Positions 1 to 10,474 of a stretch of 64,000 nt of DNA are shown piece by piece. The notes beneath the pieces are model-generated. The model was not told the DNA's origin. It was given only the letters and a program-made list of their open reading frames with translations, and searched no databases. The DNA is from Forficula auricularia (lineage: Eukaryota > Arthropoda > Insecta > Dermaptera > Forficulidae). Location: assembly GCA_024734495.1 (NCBI GenBank), contig JALMQS010000187.1:16554455-16618454 (forward strand), written 5' to 3'. The position numbers were made by a program, and so were the translations under genes. How positions within the stretch are numbered: the first letter of the stretch is position 1; every line of letters starts with the position of its first letter.

Positions 1-929
1 ATCTAATCTTATCAAACGAGCAACAATTGTTTATATATTTGTTTGCATATATATATATATATATATATATATTTGTATCTTAGTTCAATTTTGAAAATGA
101 CTCTACCGATTTTGATGAAACAAATTCTATTAACAAGTTTTGAGGATGAGAAATTTAATTTTATGTTTTTATTAGCTTCAAGGCCCGCTTACGAAGAAAC
201 TGAAATTCATTTTTATTATATAGATTTCAGATCCTATGCGATTGTTTTTTTTTATTATTATTTTTCTCTTTATTTTTTTATAATGTTTATCAATTTGAAC
301 GAATGTTGGCAAATTGGTGTACGAGTAAACAAAAAATATACACATAATATGTGGACCACTAGAAAGCTAGAAATGCAAAAACTGGGTGGAGGGTGGGGTG
401 GATGTGGGAGGTGCAGGAGGTGGGGTGCAGTTGTGGGAGGCGCGGTCAAGGGCGGATCCAGGGGGGGGGGGGGCGATCCATACAGGCCCGTGCCTGGCGG
501 GAGTACAACATGCGCGTCGCACGCAGAGGCCAAAAAACGGCGGCCAAATCGACAGGGAATTTATATTAATTTTTTATTTTTATTTTTTATTTTAATGAAC
601 TTAAAATATGAGATATGAAATTTGTAAAAAAAAAAACACTTATTTTTTAAAAAAATTTGAAAATTGAAAATAAAGTTCTATGTGTGCGTGGGGGGGGGGG
701 GGGGGGGGGCGTCCCCGCTTGGACAATTCGATCGCGACACACTTTCGAGATAAAAAGTAGATCTTATATCCATCGGCCCCCTCCCCAATAAAAAATTCCT
801 GGATCTGCCCTTGGGCGTGGTTAGTGTGGGGTGGGTCGGAGTAAGGGTGCAGTGGTGGGGGCAAGGTGTGTGGTTTCGGGAGGGGGGCAGCGTGGGTTAC
901 CGTGCATCGCCCGGTGGCTCCAGGTACTA
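1..929 (+). mobile_element. Helitron-like non-autonomous element, copy 1
   Basis: The same sequence recurs at 45.44-46.31 kb, and its 3' part recurs at 4.1-4.5, 5.06-5.29 and 34.3-34.6 kb. Its right end has a short hairpin (ACCGTGC / GCCCGGT) followed about 11 nt later by CTAT. That resembles a Helitron 3' end (hairpin, then CTRR); the copy at 5.27 kb has a perfect CTAG. The body runs through G-rich unique sequence with no conserved ORF. A hAT MITE at 447-813 interrupts it. The left end may lie outside the window. Element class is inference; the repetition is seen directly. Confidence 0.5.
447..813. mobile_element. hAT MITE, family with CAAGGGCGGATC ends (copy 1)
   Basis: The ends are inverted: CAAGGGCGGATCCAGG at the left and the reverse complement of CAAGGGCAGATCCAGG at the right. 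It is flanked by an 8-bp target duplication with one mismatch (ggcgcggt at 439-446, ggcgtggt at 814-821). Eight-bp duplications and CA..TG ends fit the hAT superfamily. The interior is non-coding with long G runs (about 20 G near 692-710). Related copies lie at 16912-17164, 52463-52611 and 56705-56869. Confidence 0.8.
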
Positions 930-949
930 TTGTATTCTCATAATAAAAA

Positions 950-1230
950 TGGAGCATTTTTTGTTGAAGACAGAATTCAAATGGTCTTAATTTATGCGGT
1001 GAATGTGGAAGAAGTGTTATGTGGCTGCCATTGAAATGAATGCCGAGCGTTTTCCTGATAGGAATACACCCTCACAAGCTTCATTTTATCATGTTGTAAA
1101 TGTGTTTAAAAAACAAAAATTAAGAGGAAATTTAAATGCTAAAAAGAAACTGGAACAGACCAAAATAACGAAATTGGAACTGGAATTGATCCAGAAGACT
1201 TGCAATACACTCTGGAATGTCTTAGAGCAA
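950..1230 (+). pseudogene. Degraded transposon-type helix-turn-helix coding fragment
   Basis: Conceptual translation in shifting frames gives VEDRIQMVLIY, then AAIEMNAERFPDRNTPSQ and FYHVVNVFKK. This pattern (aromatic-rich helix, ERFPDRNTPSQASF, then a second helix) resembles the DUF4817-type DNA-binding domain found in many insect transposon-derived proteins. At least one frameshift lies near 1000-1010. No full transposase follows. Family assignment is from memory of the motif and is tentative; the decay is plain. Confidence 0.35.
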
Positions 1231-1239
1231 TGTAGTAAA

Positions 1240-1345
1240 ATTATTAAATTATTTATTTAATAATTAATTATTATTAAATTATTTATTTAATAATTATTAT
1301 TAAATTATTTATTTAATAATTAATTATTTGATAATTAAGTTGAAT
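1240..1345. repeat. AT-only tandem repeat (about 34 bp, 3 copies)
   Basis: A unit reading roughly AAATTATTTATTTAATAATT, followed by ATTATT spacers, is repeated three times with small length changes. No coding content is visible. It directly follows the degraded coding fragment. Confidence 0.7.
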
Positions 1346-1675
1346 GATTGTTAAAAATAATTATTAGGATTTTTTTGAGATCTAATTGATTTAATATTTT
1401 GTTTATTTGATGTCGTATAAAAAAATATTTCTTATGAAGTTGTTCAGATTTTTTTTGTAGATTCTGAATATGTACAAAAAGATATAGGTTTCTATTTAAA
1501 AAACAGAAGTTGACCTCGAAATACCCTTGAAAGCTTGTTCTAGGTCAACAAACAATAGCGTAGTTTAGTTTATCCCTTGATATAAATAAAATTTTATTTG
1601 AAACTTTTTTCATATATATAGATAATGCACTGTTTTTGAGTTATAAGACTGTCTCAAGATAAAATACTCACCAAG

Positions 1676-1820
1676 TACTATAATATAGTATAATATAGTG
1701 AATAGCGAAACTGAACGTATTGCAAGTTTATTATAATTAAACATTTTTTTATTTAAAACCAAAATAATTAATAACGAGTGAATTATAATATAATTGAAAA
1801 TAAATTCATGAAATATAACT
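1676..1820. repeat. Partial duplicate of the zinc-finger 5' unit
   Basis: This stretch matches 2330-2460 closely (shared landmarks: gaatagcgaaactgaacg, taataacgagtgaattat, aaattcatgaaatataac). The two copies flank the hAT remnant at 1821-2320. It is the 3' part of the block that carries exon 1 in the other array units (16.05, 29.57, 44.85 and 52.95 kb), so it marks a local duplication of the array's first unit. Confidence 0.75.
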
Positions 1821-2320
1821 AAGGTGACCAACTATACTCATTTACAGAGTTTTGTACTCTTTTTTCGCAAACCGTACTCTTTTCAAATCCTGTACTCTGA
1901 AAGTACTCATTTGTATAATAATTGATGGGTAGAAATCTTTGGGCATTTTAGAGTAGAACATATCCCACATGAAAATTTAAAAGTTTTAATAGAAATTTCC
2001 TTATGTTGTGAAGGCACTAATGCTGCTGTTGAAAGGGTATTTTCACTAGGGAATGATTATTGGAGCAGTGAGAAGTCGCAACTTTCTGTAAAAACATTAT
2101 CTGCCGTATTAACAGTCAAATTTAATATGCAAAATGAAAGTTGTTCGGATGTGGCCACATTATTAGACGAACATCCTCATTTAGCAAAAAAAATCCACTC
2201 CGAAGAAAAATAGGTTTTTAAAAGAAAATAAAGTTTTTATCGTTTTTTCTTCTTTTTTTTCACCTATGAAATACTTGCAAAGTGTACTCTTTTTGAACAA
2301 AAAATAGTTGGTCCCCTTAA
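1821..2320 (+). mobile_element. hAT-like transposon remnant with transposase C-terminus
   Basis: The ends are inverted copies of TAAGGTGACCAACTA (left) and TTAAGGGGACCAACTA (right, minus strand). An open frame at about 1950-2213 encodes a peptide with NAAVERVFSL, then W-SSEKSQLSV and VKFNM, ending in a stop. This is the hAT family C-terminal dimerisation region, whose hallmark is N-A/P-x-ERVFS followed by R/Q-L-S. The catalytic core and N-terminal BED finger are absent, so the element cannot be autonomous. Flanks share AATATA but no clean 8-bp duplication. Confidence 0.7.
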
Positions 2321-2945
2321 TATATAATATAGTGAATAGCGAAACTGAACGTATTGCAGTTTTATTAAAATTAAACCATTTATTTTTTTATTTAAAACCA
2401 AAATAATTAATAACGAGTGAATTATAATATAATTGAAAATAAATTCATGAAATATAACCACCTGTTCAAGATTTGGATCTGATCCATTCGAGTTAAAAGA
2501 ATTAATTTTTCACTAATTAACTGTTTAATTGAAAACAATAATAATAAATTAACAATGGTCAATAAAGATGACAATTAATCATTATTGAATAAATAAAGAA
2601 AACATTTTATTTATATTCCTTGACAGAGGAAACTAACCTGTATAAATCGAATATTTCAGATCCAAGTTTTCAATTTCAGCCATTATGGATAGATTTTCTC
2701 CAAGTTCAATTAAACGATTATAATATTGAATAAAATTATATACTTGAATTTTTGTATATACGAAATGACATAACAGAAATAAAAAATATGAGAAATATAG
2801 TTTCTTTGTTTAGATGAAAAATTGCAATATACAATAAATCCACCAGATGTCAGGGCGGTCAATGTAAAACGTCCCCTCCAATTTTAAACTCAGGCAATGT
2901 TAAATACTGAATCGGCTTGCTAATAAATAATTTTGTTTACCAATA
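2320..2945 (-). repeat. Zinc-finger array 5' unit, copy 0
   Basis: This is the leftmost of five copies of a block of about 600 bp (others at 16.04, 29.57, 44.85 and 52.95 kb). On the minus strand each holds the 46-bp first exon and, about 200 bp further downstream, a conserved MDQNPNLEQ-like reading followed by CAG/GTGG, which could be an alternative exon. The zinc-finger exons that belong to this copy would lie left of position 1. Confidence 0.7.
2638..2683 (-). CDS. First coding exon of zinc-finger paralogue copy 0
   Basis: The minus strand reads MAEIENLDLKYSIYT and one extra base, then a splice donor CAG/GTTAGT. The exon is 46 bp and ends in phase 1, like the equivalents in copies A to D. 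Conservation of the ATG, length and donor across five copies is the main evidence. The rest of the gene is outside the window. Confidence 0.6.
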
Positions 2946-3363
2946 AAGTTCAATTTTTAATGTACACAGGACGCAGGGCCGATCCTAAACTAAGGCACAC
3001 ACTGAGCTGCGTCACGCAGGCATATACTCTCTGACGCAGGCGACTCAGCGCAGCGCAAGAAAGAAAGACTGTGTCGCACAGTGGACGCTCACATTGAGAA
3101 GCAGTTTCGGGCAGCAGGTCGACGAAAGCACAGAAGTAGAATGACCGCCTTTCGCGAAATATTTATTTTGTAAATAAAGTTAAAACATTAATATAGATGG
3201 GGCGTCTCCGCTAGGCAGGGTGCTGGACCCCCACCCCCGCACCCCAACCACATTCCACCTCCGCACCCACCATGCACCACACAACGCACACTTCCCCTCC
3301 ATTCAACCTCACCCCGGGCGCCCTGCACCCTAGCCCTACATTCCAACCCAGTACCCAGCATGC
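2946..3363. other. Unassigned stretch with GC-rich patch
   Basis: No gene is seen. 2970-3140 is GC-richer than its surroundings and carries several acgcag/gcgca motifs; 3200-3360 is C-rich (CCCACC..CCCGC), resembling the body of the Helitron-like family. There is no ORF with family resemblance. Confidence 0.4.
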
Positions 3364-4100
3364 TTTTTTTTTTTTTTTTTTTTTTAATGCAATCGAATGC
3401 AAGAAGGGGTGCACCAGTAAAGGTAGCCCCTATGGATCTCGAAAGACCCTTGCATTACCGAAGAGAAGGGAAAGTTGATTAAGTGAGAGGGTGTAGACGT
3501 AGGTGTCTATGCACCCTGGTTTTGAAGGTTTGAAGATCATAGGTGCTGGGAAAGATAGAGGCTGGGAGAGAGTTCCAGTTCCTTGAAGTCATGGGGATAT
3601 ATGTATTCGCGAATGAAGTGGTCCGGCACTTTTCCAATTTGACCGCAAAAGAGTGTTGGGAGTCGGCAAAACGTGTGCTGCGTGCAAAGTATGCTTTGGG
3701 GGGAATTATTGATTTTATCTCATCAGAGCATCTGCCGTGATAGTATCTATAGAAAAGGGAAAGGGCAGAGACATCTCTTCGATGAGCCAACGAGTCGAGG
3801 GAGTCGGTGAGGGTAGAATCGTCAATTAGCCTGACGGCTCGTTTCTGAATTGCATCAAGGGTAGCAAGAGAATATTTTGAGGCTCCTCTCCACAGATGAG
3901 AGCAGTATTCGAGATAGGGGCGGATTTGGGCCTTGTAGATGGTGAGAAGTTGTGGGGGTTTGTAAAATCGCTTGGACCTGAATAAGAAGCCAATCTTCCT
4001 TGCTGCAGATTTCGCCACAGAGGAGATGTGTTCATTCCAAGACAGGTCAGATGCGACAGAGACGCCCAACATGGATAGGCTGTCACACATTTTCAGGGCT
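3364..4100 (-). pseudogene. CR1/jockey-like LINE, 5'-truncated ORF2 C-terminus (copy 1)
   Basis: The minus-strand ORF (3479-4108, 209 aa) encodes the region downstream of the reverse transcriptase in CR1/jockey-like LINEs. Landmarks are LGVSVASDLSWNEHI, FRSKRFYKP, YKAQIRPYLEYCSHLW, LDAIQKRAVRLI, LFYRYYHGRCS and RNWNSLPASIFP near the C-terminus. A poly(A) tail on the minus strand (T run at 3364-3385) ends it. The RT catalytic motifs and endonuclease are missing, so it is a dead 5'-truncated insertion. Nearly the same fragment recurs at 28728-29486, and a more diverged one at 14172-14990. Confidence 0.85.
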
Positions 4101-4545
4101 TTTTTCATGCTTTTTTAGACTTCTGGGAGTCCACAGAATATGTATAAAAAATTTCGTTGAGTTTGGTCGAAAGGGTTAGAATTTTCATTTTTGACCCCTA
4201 CCCCCATTTTAGGTGGTTAGTTTTTTTCATTTTTAGACTTCTGGGGGTCCACAGAATATGTATACAAAATTTGGTTTATAGTTTGGTAAAAGGGCCAACA
4301 ATTTCATTTTCTGAACGAATGTGGGCAAATTGGTGTACGAGTAAACAAATATACACATAATATGTGGATCACTAGAAAGATAGAAATGCAAAAACTGGGT
4401 GGGAGTGGGGATGGAGTTGTGTGGGATCTGGGGGTGGGATGGGGCGGAGTGGGGGTGCAGTGTTGGGGACGAGGTGTGTGGTTTCGGGAGGAGGGGTCAT
4501 GGGTTACCGTGCATCGCTCGGTGGGTTCAGGTATATTGATTTGTT
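4101..4545 (+). mobile_element. Helitron-like fragment (3' half)
   Basis: 4115-4310 carries repeats of a module reading acttctgggggtccacagaa plus aaatttggttgagtttgg, also present at 39.95-40.1, 40.74-40.9 and 42.95-43.2 kb. 4315-4540 matches 300-929 and 46.05-46.31 kb, ending in the accgtgc/gctcggt hairpin. No protein is encoded. Confidence 0.5.
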
Positions 4546-5060
4546 TGTATAATATATTTGTATCTTGGTTATATTTTGAAAACTACCGATTTTGATAAAA
4601 TTCAAGGGTTAGGGTTTTTAGGAGGGACAATTCGATCTGTCACGGTCTCATCTTCAACAAAATTGTTTTTGATGGGTTTTTTCGTAACCAAATTAATTAT
4701 TCTCAGGTAGACAAATCCCATTCTTAGGGTTTTAAAAAATGTTTCCCTTTTCCTTTTGTGCTCAGGCAGACAATGGGTCGGGTAAATCCTTTATTCTCAA
4801 GGCCTTGAAGAAGTATTGTGATTGTGGTTTTTACACATATTTAGTTCAACCTAAACGTTAGAAATATTAATAAACGTTTTATAATTGTTTTTATAAAGAA
4901 TTTTATTTATTTAATAGAATAAAAAATAATCAAGAATTTATTTAAAAATATATTTTGCATAAGCGTGTCTCAATTTTCTGAAAAAATAACACATTTTGAT
5001 AGGTTTTATTTATTAACAATTGGATGAATAAAAATGTATCATATGGTTGAATCAAAACAG
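4546..5060. other. No recognisable gene
   Basis: AT-rich sequence with stop codons in all frames. 4600-4650 resembles Helitron-like flanks. Nothing else can be supported. Confidence 0.4.
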
Positions 5061-5286
5061 GTGTAGGAGGTGGGGGATCCGGGGGTAAGTCGAGGTTTCG
5101 GGGGTGGGGTCGAGCGGGGTGGAGGTGTGGGGGGGGGTACAGTGGTCGAATATTATATATTTTTTTTTAATTTGAAAACGGCTCTCAAATAAAAATCTAC
5201 CTTTTTATCAGAATTTTAAATTAAAAATAAAGGTTTTAACTGAAGGAAGAAGTTACCGAGCATCGCTCGGTGCCTCCAGGTACTAG
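5061..5286 (+). mobile_element. Helitron 3' terminus with canonical CTAG
   Basis: It ends with a 7-bp hairpin (ACCGAGC ATC GCTCGGT, 5255-5271) followed 11 nt later by CTAG and then T. This is the textbook Helitron 3' end: a subterminal hairpin, CTRR, and insertion between A and T. Upstream is a G-rich body like the copies at 0.4-0.9 kb. The 5' end is not resolved. Confidence 0.6.
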
Positions 5287-5826
5287 TTATTAAATAACAA
5301 TACTAATACAAATACTAATAAATTCAATATTTTTATTCCTTTATATATTAGTTTTATATGAAACATATTTACAATTATGTAATGATTCAAGGACTTTTAC
5401 AAAACAACTACAAACATATAATTATACTTATACATATTGATAAAACTTTTAATACGATTCTTCCTCTTAAAGTTTGAGTATTAATACATTTTGGAGCCAG
5501 AAGCCCAGAATTAGGCTCATGAAAAAATTCCCCCACTCCTAATAGCAAAAACCAGGGTCGCCAACACTTTATTTATTTTGCTAGTTCTTTTATTGTTTGG
5601 AAAGTTATGTCGTTTAACAACAACATTTTTAATTTATTCAGAATTTTTCGAGCAACTTTTCAAATTTTTCTTTACGTACAAACTTAAATTAGGCTATTAT
5701 GAACTTTAAAGATAAAAAAATAGCCAAATCGGTTGAGCAGTTCTCAAGAGAGATGCTTATTAACAAACAGGAATTTTAGTGTAGGGATCAAAGCCGGTCA
5801 AATATTTGCATTATTTTATTAGTTTA
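5287..5826. other. No recognisable gene
   Basis: AT-rich unassigned sequence. No ORF over 40 codons shows family resemblance. Confidence 0.4.
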
Positions 5827-6345
5827 CTAGCTGCAAGGCCCGACTTCGGTGGGCCTCTTGTTGGGCAAGGGGCTTCGCCCCCTGGACCCCCCGTCACTTG
5901 AACACTCCCTCTCCTCCATCTTCAACGACTCTCCAATCCACCAACCCTCTCCCCAGCCTCTGATCACCCTCCGACCCACTAAACCTACCCCCTGGACTCC
6001 CCATCAATGGAGACGTATCTCCTGGATCTCCACCTCCCAACCCCACATAAGTATGCATATATAAGTACAGATATAGGCACAAATCCCCCTTAGTAGCCCC
6101 ATGAACCCCCACCTCCTGGACCCCAATTCCACCCCTGGGGACATACAAACATACAGGGACAAATCCCCTTTAGTAGTATGTGATGATATAGGTGCAGACA
6201 GAGGCCCTCTAGTACCCCTGGACAGCCACATACCTGGAACCCCGCGCCCTGGACTCCACCTTCAAACCACCACCCCTGGACCCCTGGGGGAGGGGGGGAC
6301 ATAGATACATACAGGGGCAGGCACAAATGCGCTTTAGTAGTATAG
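5827..6345 (-). mobile_element. Helitron-like element with internal CCCTTTAGTAG repeats
   Basis: On the minus strand its end reads a GGCC..GGCC hairpin, then TTGCAGCTAG and T, the same 3' end as the elements at 40581-41321 and 53945-54048. The body is C-rich and contains about three imperfect repeats of 100-120 bp, each with cacaaat-ccctttagtag and a CCTGGAC motif. The ORFs across it are proline-rich by composition only. The right boundary is set by the last aaatgcgctttagtagtata motif, which recurs at 54.13 kb. Confidence 0.5.
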
Positions 6346-7092
6346 GATTATTTGTAGGTACGTCAATATGATAAGATTGTTAATATAAAATAAATAAATA
6401 AAAGCAGTACAATACAATCGTGTTTGTTAAATAAAACTACCCCTCCCCCTCCCCCATATTTTTGAAACATTATTATATTTATTATGTTGATTTATGACGA
6501 TGTTCAAGCGGGAAGCCCGGGTTCAAGCCTTGATAGCATATAAAATTTCGAATCGGGTAAATCTCGGCTCCATAAATAACACTTTACTGACGTGCTGTCT
6601 AAATGGGCTGTGTTCCCAGTGACAATAAATAAATAAAAAATAAATAATAATAATAATACAAAATACATGTAGGTTTAAAATTTTAATAAGAAATGTTTTA
6701 ATTACGCTCATCTGCAACGCAATGTAATGGTCAAGTGACTTCCGCCCTTTTCCATTTACGCCATGGAACCCTTAATAAAAGTCTCTGAGACGAAAGGAAA
6801 TACATCATAAATTCAAGAGTATGATGACAAGTCTGTGAATTCTCCAAATATTGTTATTAACGAATGTTTTACTAAATGGAATTTTCCATTTACTGTCACG
6901 TGATATTTTGTTATGCCGCCGACAATATTTTCCTTGAATATAAATATAATTATTCTTAAGGGTAATGTTTGTCGATCGGCGTCCCTTTGATGCTCGAAGG
7001 CCCCTTTTTGACAATAGGAGAGCGGAGTTTACGATTCGCTTCCTGGACCTTCAATAAATATGAAATGGCTCTTAAAGCAAGTCGTAAATAAT
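6346..7092. other. Intergenic, with a possible SINE at about 6485-6660
   Basis: 6500-6530 reads gcccgggttcaagcc, close to a tRNA B box, and is followed by a tail of ataaataaataa (6627-6655), as in tRNA-derived SINEs. The A box is not clear. Nothing is recognised in the remainder. Confidence 0.35.
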
Positions 7093-7566
7093 TGTCAGAT
7101 GGCCCAGATGTGTAAATGTCATTTTAGCGTGAGAAATATCTAAAGATTAAATTTCCAGAAATGGGAGGAATGACTTTAAGATACGCCCCGCTAATTAAGA
7201 ATTTGGCCTATGAGAAGGAATCTTAAAATTTCGACTCTTGAAGCAGTTTTTAGTCAGTTGAGAGAGGCAGTCAGTTCTATTTTGGAATCCACTGGGGACA
7301 GTTCTAATCTGAAGCCCAGTTGGGGTGGTCAGTCAGTTGTCAATTGGAGTTAAGAGATGAATAAAAAACCAATATGAAATAATCTCTTCTTTTAAATACA
7401 TCCTTCTCTCCTCTCATCAAACCAGCATCAGGGCTTAAACAGGTCGAATCGCTTGGGCGCGTTACCAGACCCTTCACGGAGAGCCATCTTCGAGATAAAT
7501 CTACAAATCGCCAACCTTTCTCTGGTCAAGAAGGGTTGCAACCAAAAACTTAGTGTTGTCGTAACA
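7093..7566 (+). mobile_element. Probable LTR of a retrotransposon (BEL/Gypsy type)
   Basis: It starts TGTCAGATGG and ends CGTAACA. Inside are duplicated CAGTCAGTT motifs and an AATAAA signal (near 7361). It is followed by atttgtccccacc and then an ATG 29 nt on. Only one LTR is in view, so boundaries cannot be proved by comparison and no target duplication was confirmed. Confidence 0.4.
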
Positions 7567-7594
7567 ATTTGTCCCCACCGCCCTTAAAGAAATC

Positions 7595-7690
7595 ATGTCA
7601 GCAGAAGAACTTGCAAACTGACTTGCAGTCAGACAACGAACAGTCGAGATTCAGATTCAAACGAGACACGATAGATTTAACCCCCTGAAC
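7595..7690 (+). pseudogene. Start of a retrotransposon gag ORF (truncated)
   Basis: Just after the putative LTR, an ATG opens MSAEELAN, an in-frame stop follows, then LAVRQRTVEIQIQTRHDRF. The helical, charged start resembles BEL/Pao Gag N-termini, which often read as LxxxRxxxxxQI. The reading is lost after about 30 codons. No protease, RT or integrase follows. Confidence 0.35.
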
Positions 7691-7699
7691 TTAAACGAA

Positions 7700-8224
7700 T
7701 AACGAAGCCTCTCAAACGATTATCAATTTTCAAATACTGTTACACCTTTATCAATTAACGCCCTTCAAGTGAAAGTGTTACTTAAACCTGTATATAGAAT
7801 ATTATACCTGTTAATAAATATTTTATCCTATAAGAACACCTTTAATTTGATAAACCTCTTGAAACATAAGACGCCAAGCTACAACTCCCACGCAGGAATT
7901 AATGAAGAATACAAACCCCACATACACATATACCTAGTGAGAATTTTGTGAAATTTTTTACGCAATAAAAGTACATATTTGACACATGATTTTATTTCTT
8001 TCATTGCACTCTTTCAATTATGTAGTCTTTTTGTCTACAATTTTAATTTTTTATGCATAAAAAAAATTATTTTGCCATCTTTTACTGCATATTTCAACCT
8101 ATTCCGCATTTTAGTTACATATTTCATCAATTTTAACTGCATATTTTGGCAGTTTTTACTGCATAAAAATCCAGTCTCTACTCATGACTTGCAACCTTGT
8201 GAACCCTTTGAATCACCTTTGGTT
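7700..8224. other. No recognisable gene
   Basis: AT-rich. The ORFs here (about 60 and 120 codons) look like translated AT-rich DNA, and the longer one runs into the palindrome that follows. Confidence 0.35.
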
Positions 8225-9575
8225 GTAAGTTGGGTACCGCGACATTTCATCCCCAGACAAAATATCCCCGACAAAATATCCCAAGGACAAAACATCCCCC
8301 GACAAAATATCTTTGCTGAAGACATAAAGGAATCGAGTTAAAATCAAAAATACTGATTGATTCTCATTTAATAGTCGAGGAATAACCATTCTATATTGGA
8401 TTTGTGACGTTTCGGTTTTTATTGGTAACCATTGCTGAAGACATAGAGGAATCGAGTTAAAATCAAAAATAGCGATTGATTCTCATCTAGTACTTGAGAA
8501 ATAACCATTCTATATTGGATTTTTGACGTTTCGGATTTTATTGTTAACCATTGCTGAAGACATGAAGGTATCGGTTTAAAATCAAAAATAACAATCGATC
8601 TTATCTAATACTAGAGGAATAACCTTATTGCATTCCATTTTTGATGTTTTGACTATTAATGGCAACCTCTAATTAAAACGTGAAGGAATCGCACTTAAAA
8701 TCAAAAAGACTAAATTCTTTTATGACAAACAACTCAAACTTGAGTTGGTTACTAAAAAGAATTTAGTCTTTTTGATTTTAAGTCGATTCCTCCACGTTTT
8801 CATTAGAAGGTTGCCATTAATACTCAAAATATCAAAAATGGAATGCAATAAGGTTATTCCTCTAGTATTAGATAAGAATCGATTGTTATTTTTGATTTTA
8901 AGCCGATACCTTCATGTCTTCAGCAATGGTTAACAATAAAACCGAAACGTCAAAAATCCAATATAGAATGGTTATTCCTCAAGTACTAGATGAGAATCAA
9001 TCGCTATTTTGATTTTAACTCGATTCCCAAATGTCTTCAGCAATGGTTACCAATAAAAACCGAAACGTCAAAAATCTAATATAAAATAGTTATTCCTCGA
9101 CTATTAAATAAGAATCAATCGCTATTTTTGAATTTAAGTCAACATGGACTGTGTGTTGATTAGAAAAAAATGGGAGCCCGAAACACACCAAGCCCGACGA
9201 TTGGCTGTTCGGTTTTCAATGTGTGTTTGATTAGGAAAAAATGGGATCCCGAAACACACCCCGCCCGACGATTTGCTGGTTCGGTTTACAATGTGTGTTT
9301 GATAAGAAAAAAAATGGGAGCCCGAAACACACCCCGCCTGGACTAAACTTTCGGAGGTTCGGTTAATATATATTAACCGAACCGGAGTCGATTTGCATTA
9401 TTCATAAGATTCACTCGGGGAAGGGTTATTTTGTCATGAGATATTTTGTCGGGGGATATTTTGTCGGGGGATATTTTGTCAGATATTTGCGGGATATTTT
9501 GTCGGGGGATATTTTGTCCGGGGATATTTTGTCGGGGGATGTTTTGTCGGGGGATGTTTTGTCGCGGAATCTGTA
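8225..9575. repeat. 1.35-kb palindromic element bounded by an 18-bp minisatellite
   Basis: The left border has 4-5 copies of a unit like GACAAAATATCCCC (8255-8320). The right border has about eight copies in opposite orientation, gggggatattttgtc (9428-9565). Inside, two arms (about 8310-8725 and 8745-9140) are inverted copies. Each arm contains 3-4 tandem units of about 115 bp with the landmarks gacgtttcgg, ggtaaccattgctgaagaca and gattgattctcat. A diverged piece of the same unit lies at 14995-15310. No protein is encoded. Confidence 0.8.
9139..9385 (+). repeat. Tandem repeat of about 72 bp, 3 copies
   Basis: Three units share tgtgtgttgatta, aaaatgggagcccgaaacac, ccgcccgacgat and ggttcggtt. 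The block ends in a short palindrome (ggttaatatatattaacc). It lies inside the right part of the palindromic element, breaking its symmetry. Confidence 0.75.
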
Positions 9576-10474
9576 AGTTGTCCCACGAAAATCAATTTTC
9601 ATTATATTTAGAAACCATTAAGGAACCTTAATATGTTGACCACATTGTGTATTGAGGTCTCCTCCGTAAGGAATATTCGATTAATTAGCAGCTAATTCAT
9701 AAGAAAAATTCATATAATTTGAGATAGAACCCTGAGGCAAGAAAGAAAAACGTTTATCTCACTAAATTATACTATATGGATAGGACTTTCATTAGAAATT
9801 CATAGAACAGTTATATTTTCAAAGAATTTCTCTGAGCAAAGCCAGGAATAAAAAAAATTTATAAGATTAAAATCGCATTGTTCAAAAGATGTGAACTTTA
9901 CGATGTTTGAAAGGGTGTATCATTAATTTACGTGTGAATCGTCGCTGGAGGATGATTCAGGGTTTGATTTGCGGGGGAGACAAGGGATGCGGAAAAGCAG
10001 ACCAGCCGGACTGAAACAGCTGATTGCTAGGCGAATAAAAGATTGATATGCTGAACCAAAATACTTGTATTTATCAGAATATATACATGGAAGATAGAAA
10101 ATGAGCTGCGTGGCGTTTATCGCAGGAAAGAAAAATAGAATGGCGGATGCTTACAATGAGCAGTGTGAATAATGATACAAATAAAGAGAAGGCGGCGTAG
10201 CGTAGCGTTGTGAAAGGGGCCCAGCGTGGGTAGTTGCCCTTAAGGTCGATTTGCGGTTCGTGAAGATGGGAGGGGAGCGGGGGGCATTGAGAGGAGCTCA
10301 ACGCGTGGTCCTAGCACTCGTGAGGACGAGCGACCAGCGGCTGCCGGCTGGCTTGAGCCAACCGAGAGGGTGGTAAGGAGGGGGCCGTTGGCGCTGGTTG
10401 ACAGGGGGGTGGGGGGGGGGGGCGTCTGGCGGTCGAGGCACCGGACTAACAACAACAATTTGTTGCAATTCCAA
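9576..10474. other. Unassigned; GC-rich insert at about 9960-10470
   Basis: 9576-9960 shows nothing recognisable. From about 9960 to 10470 the sequence is much GC-richer than its flanks and interrupts the block that follows the zinc-finger genes (compare copy C at 36.0 kb, which lacks it), so it looks inserted. It contains a run of about 15 G near 10415. No protein similarity is visible. Confidence 0.45.

Noticed and set aside
43..618. 191-codon and neighbouring Gly/Trp/Pro-rich ORFs at the left end
   Set aside because: They are translations of AT repeats and G runs in a Helitron-like repeat and a hAT MITE; the same DNA at 45.4-46.3 kb does not keep these frames.
270..957. Antisense PPPP-rich ORFs
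   Set aside because: They are composition artefacts of long G runs read on the opposite strand.
1003..1260. 85-codon ORF as an intact host gene
   Set aside because: The family-like pattern needs two frames, and the C-terminal part is AT repeat; it is a transposon relic.
2455..2500. MDQNPNLEQ-like reading as a separate exon in each 5' unit
   Set aside because: It is conserved and followed by CAG/GTGG, but no clear acceptor precedes it and its phase (0) does not match the phase-1 introns around it; left as a note.
5894..6326. Overlapping proline/glycine-rich ORFs on both strands
   Set aside because: They arise from C-rich tandem repeats inside a Helitron-like element; no frame is preferred and no protein family fits.
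8930..9070. Hammerhead-like reading around CAATGGTTACC...AACCGAAACGTC in the 115-bp units
   Set aside because: A GGUU/AACC helix and GAAAC are present, but the CUGAUGA box is not recognisable (CAGCAAUGG instead), so it was not called a ribozyme.
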